Of a stretch of 8,298 nucleotides of DNA, positions 7,024 to 8,298 are shown one piece after another. This DNA comes from Flavobacteriaceae bacterium TMED48. GTDB taxonomy: Bacteria; Bacteroidota; Bacteroidia; Flavobacteriales; Flavobacteriaceae. Position 1 is the stretch's first letter, and each line of letters opens with the position of its first letter. The position numbers and the translations under genes are program-made. The stretch is from the NCBI GenBank assembly GCA_002167945.1, contig NHDB01000043.1, forward strand, positions 7,396-15,693. Direction: 5' to 3'. The notes below the pieces were generated by a model. That model saw nothing but the letters and a program-made list of their open reading frames with translations. It was not told the origin of the DNA and searched no databases.

Positions 7024-7031
7024 CAAATGTA
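7024..7031 (-). promoter_or_regulatory. Candidate -7 promoter box of tatA
   Basis: The reverse strand reads TACATTTG, an exact TAnnTTTG match ending 17 nt before the tatA ATG at 7006. No clear -33 TTG is visible. The box overlaps the right arm of a small AT-rich inverted repeat at 7009-7028. Confidence 0.5.
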
Positions 7032-7096
7032 CAGAAATATTTAGTTTCCCCTACATGAAAATAGAAAGAGGCATATTCCCCAGATAAAGGATTCCG

Positions 7097-7104
7097 TATC
7101 TTTG
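7097..7104 (+). promoter_or_regulatory. Candidate -7 promoter box of the M23 peptidase-GH3 operon
   Basis: TATCTTTG matches TAnnTTTG and ends only 8 nt before the ATG at 7113, so the transcript should begin 2-4 nt before the start codon. The -33 region is weak (ATT at a 19-nt spacing). The 106-nt gap between tatA and this gene holds the two outward-facing promoters. Confidence 0.6.
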
Positions 7105-7112
7105 TTTTTGAT

Positions 7113-7991
7113 ATGGATAGAAAAGAAAGTAAAAAAAGCACTTTTTTAAAAAAATTGATCACACCCTACCGTATGGTGATTATCAATGAAGAAACCTTTG
7201 AGGAGCGAATTCAATACAGAATTACTAGACTCTCTCTATTATTGGCGGCTTTATTTAGTATAGTGGCTCTGGTTAGTTTAGTTTTTTCTACCATCGCTTA
7301 CACTCCATTAAAAGAATATATTCCAGGCTACGATTCCTCAGAACTGAGAAAACAAGCCGTACAAAACCTATTTATTACCGACTCATTAATTACACTTTAC
7401 AATCAAAACTTACAATATCTCAACGCTGTTCGTGCTGTGTTGAATGAAGAGATCTCATTTGAAGATCCGGAGCTTTCAGAGCAAAATCTTCAAGTAGAGA
7501 ATCAAGATGCTCCGGAATTTATTTCTTCTGTTCCAGAGGATTCTTTGTTAAGAGTCTTGGTTTCTCAACAAGACAAGTACAACCCAGACCTCAGCAGCTC
7601 TAATGTTACTTTGGAAACACTTTTGCTACCGCCGGCGCTAGGAACCATTTCCCAAGAGTTTAATCCGGAAGACGGACATTATGCTGTCGATATTGTATTA
7701 GAGGAAAACACACCCATTAAAGCCATTTCAGACGGGAGGGTAATATTTGCAGAATGGACTGCCCAGACGGGATATGTAATTATATTGGAGCACAGCAATG
7801 GCATTTTATCTGTTTACAAACACAATGCTTCCTTAAGCAAAGAACAAGGTGACGTGGTTCAGGGGGGAGAAGTAATCGCACTAGCCGGAAATACAGGTGA
7901 ATTAACTACAGGTTTTCATTTGCATTTCGAACTTTGGGTAGAGGGATACCCCATGGATCCTAAAAACTTTTTTAATTTTTCTGAAGAATGA
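7113..7991 (+). CDS. Membrane-anchored M23 (LytM-type) metallopeptidase
   Basis: This 292-residue protein has a basic cytoplasmic N-terminus (about 39 residues), one membrane helix at about residues 40-62 (LSLLLAALFSIVALVSLVF), and a periplasmic linker with helical stretches. A C-terminal peptidase M23 domain spans about residues 170-288. All family metal and catalytic residues are visible: HYAVD gives H189 and D193, YKH gives H237, and HLHFE gives H269 and H271. By analogy with LytM, the zinc ligands would be H189, D193 and H271, and the catalytic residues H237 and H269. The domain could therefore be active as a peptidoglycan endopeptidase in growth or division, rather than a degenerate activator of EnvC/NlpD type. 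The gene is transcribed from its own promoter and overlaps the GH3-family gene by ATGA, implying an operon with translational coupling. Confidence 0.92.
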   Translation: MDRKESKKSTFLKKLITPYRMVIINEETFEERIQYRITRLSLLLAALFSIVALVSLVFSTIAYTPLKEYIPGYDSSELRKQAVQNLFITDSLITLYNQNLQYLNAVRAVLNEEISFEDPELSEQNLQVENQDAPEFISSVPEDSLLRVLVSQQDKYNPDLSSSNVTLETLLLPPALGTISQEFNPEDGHYAVDIVLEENTPIKAISDGRVIFAEWTAQTGYVIILEHSNGILSVYKHNASLSKEQGDVVQGGEVIALAGNTGELTTGFHLHFELWVEGYPMDPKNFFNFSEE

Positions 7992-8298
7992 TAAAAGCTT
8001 TTGCTGCTAAAATTTATGCTGCTTTGATGCATAAGAAAAATCAAAAGTGGATCAACAATCCCCTAGATGCTCAAACGAGAGTTTTTAGGGATTTAGTTCA
8101 AAAAGGTGCTAAAACTCAATTTGGCAAAGATCACAGCCTCCAAAAAGGTGTTGACATAGAAGGTTTCAGAGCCATTGTCCCTGTTCGGGACTACGAACAA
8201 CTACGCCCTTATATAGATCAAGTTTTAGAAGGAAAAATGGATGTTTTATGGCCTGGAAGGCCCTTGTATTATGCCAAGTCAAGTGGAACCACTTCTGG
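7988..8298 (+). CDS. GH3-family (auxin-responsive GH3-like) acyl-adenylate-forming protein, N-terminal fragment
   Basis: An open frame starts at the ATG overlapping the peptidase stop (ATGA, 7988-7991) and runs off the right edge, giving 103 codons. It begins MIKAFAAKIYAALMHKK and contains QTRVFRDLVQKGAKTQFGKDH, IVPVRDYEQLRPYIDQVLEGK and VLWPGRPLYYAKSSGTTS. This is the arrangement of GH3-family proteins: a helical start, the PVRDYEQLRPYI block, then the nucleotide-binding SSGTTSG loop of adenylate-forming enzymes (S98 onward). Plant members conjugate amino acids to jasmonate or auxin. Bacterial members are common in Bacteroidota, but their substrates are not established to my knowledge. The gene lies in an operon with the M23 peptidase. 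The remaining, larger part of the gene is outside the window. Confidence 0.9.
   Translation, partial: MIKAFAAKIYAALMHKKNQKWINNPLDAQTRVFRDLVQKGAKTQFGKDHSLQKGVDIEGFRAIVPVRDYEQLRPYIDQVLEGKMDVLWPGRPLYYAKSSGTTS

Overview
The window looks like a chromosomal housekeeping segment of a member of the Bacteroidota, most likely the family Flavobacteriaceae. The evidence is AT-rich DNA, the almost complete absence of Shine-Dalgarno sequences, repeated TAnnTTTG promoter boxes just upstream of start codons, a DUF4837 lipoprotein, a GH3-family protein next to an M23 peptidase, and YbeY, MnmG, HolB and TatA sequences of flavobacterial type. I see no mobile element, CRISPR array, tRNA, rRNA or phage gene.

Layout. 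Positions 1-152 (-) hold the 5' end of gltX, divergent from a + strand cluster: ybeY (about 236-661), mnmG (654-2525, overlapping ybeY by 8 nt) and a class I SAM methyltransferase (2552-3394). holB, the DNA polymerase III delta' subunit (- strand, 3387-4505), converges on the methyltransferase with an 8-nt overlap and diverges from pgk (4617-5804). A DUF4837 lipoprotein gene (5835-6812) follows pgk 30 nt downstream. tatA (- strand, 6809-7006) converges on it, sharing only a CTAG. tatA diverges from an M23 metallopeptidase gene (7113-7991), which overlaps a GH3-family gene (7988 to beyond the window) by ATGA. The genes are tightly packed and no gene-free stretch exceeds about 115 nt.

Functions. 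gltX, ybeY and mnmG serve translation (tRNA charging, rRNA maturation, tRNA wobble-base modification). holB belongs to the replicative clamp loader and pgk to glycolysis. tatA, the lipoprotein and the M23 peptidase act at the cell envelope.

The most notable non-coding signal is a pair of parS-like ParB-binding sites bracketing mnmG. TGTTCCACGTGAAACA (630-645) lies inside the end of ybeY. A perfect 18-bp palindrome, ATGTTTCACGTGAAACAT (2532-2549), fills the mnmG-methyltransferase gap. Both read MFHVK in the frame of the upstream gene. This suggests an origin-proximal chromosome-segregation locus built into a translation-gene cluster. Secondary points are that ybeY has no ATG, GTG or TTG start where the family should begin (ATA at 236 is the best candidate), and that several promoters imply leaderless or nearly leaderless mRNAs. 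I found no clearly novel multi-gene system.
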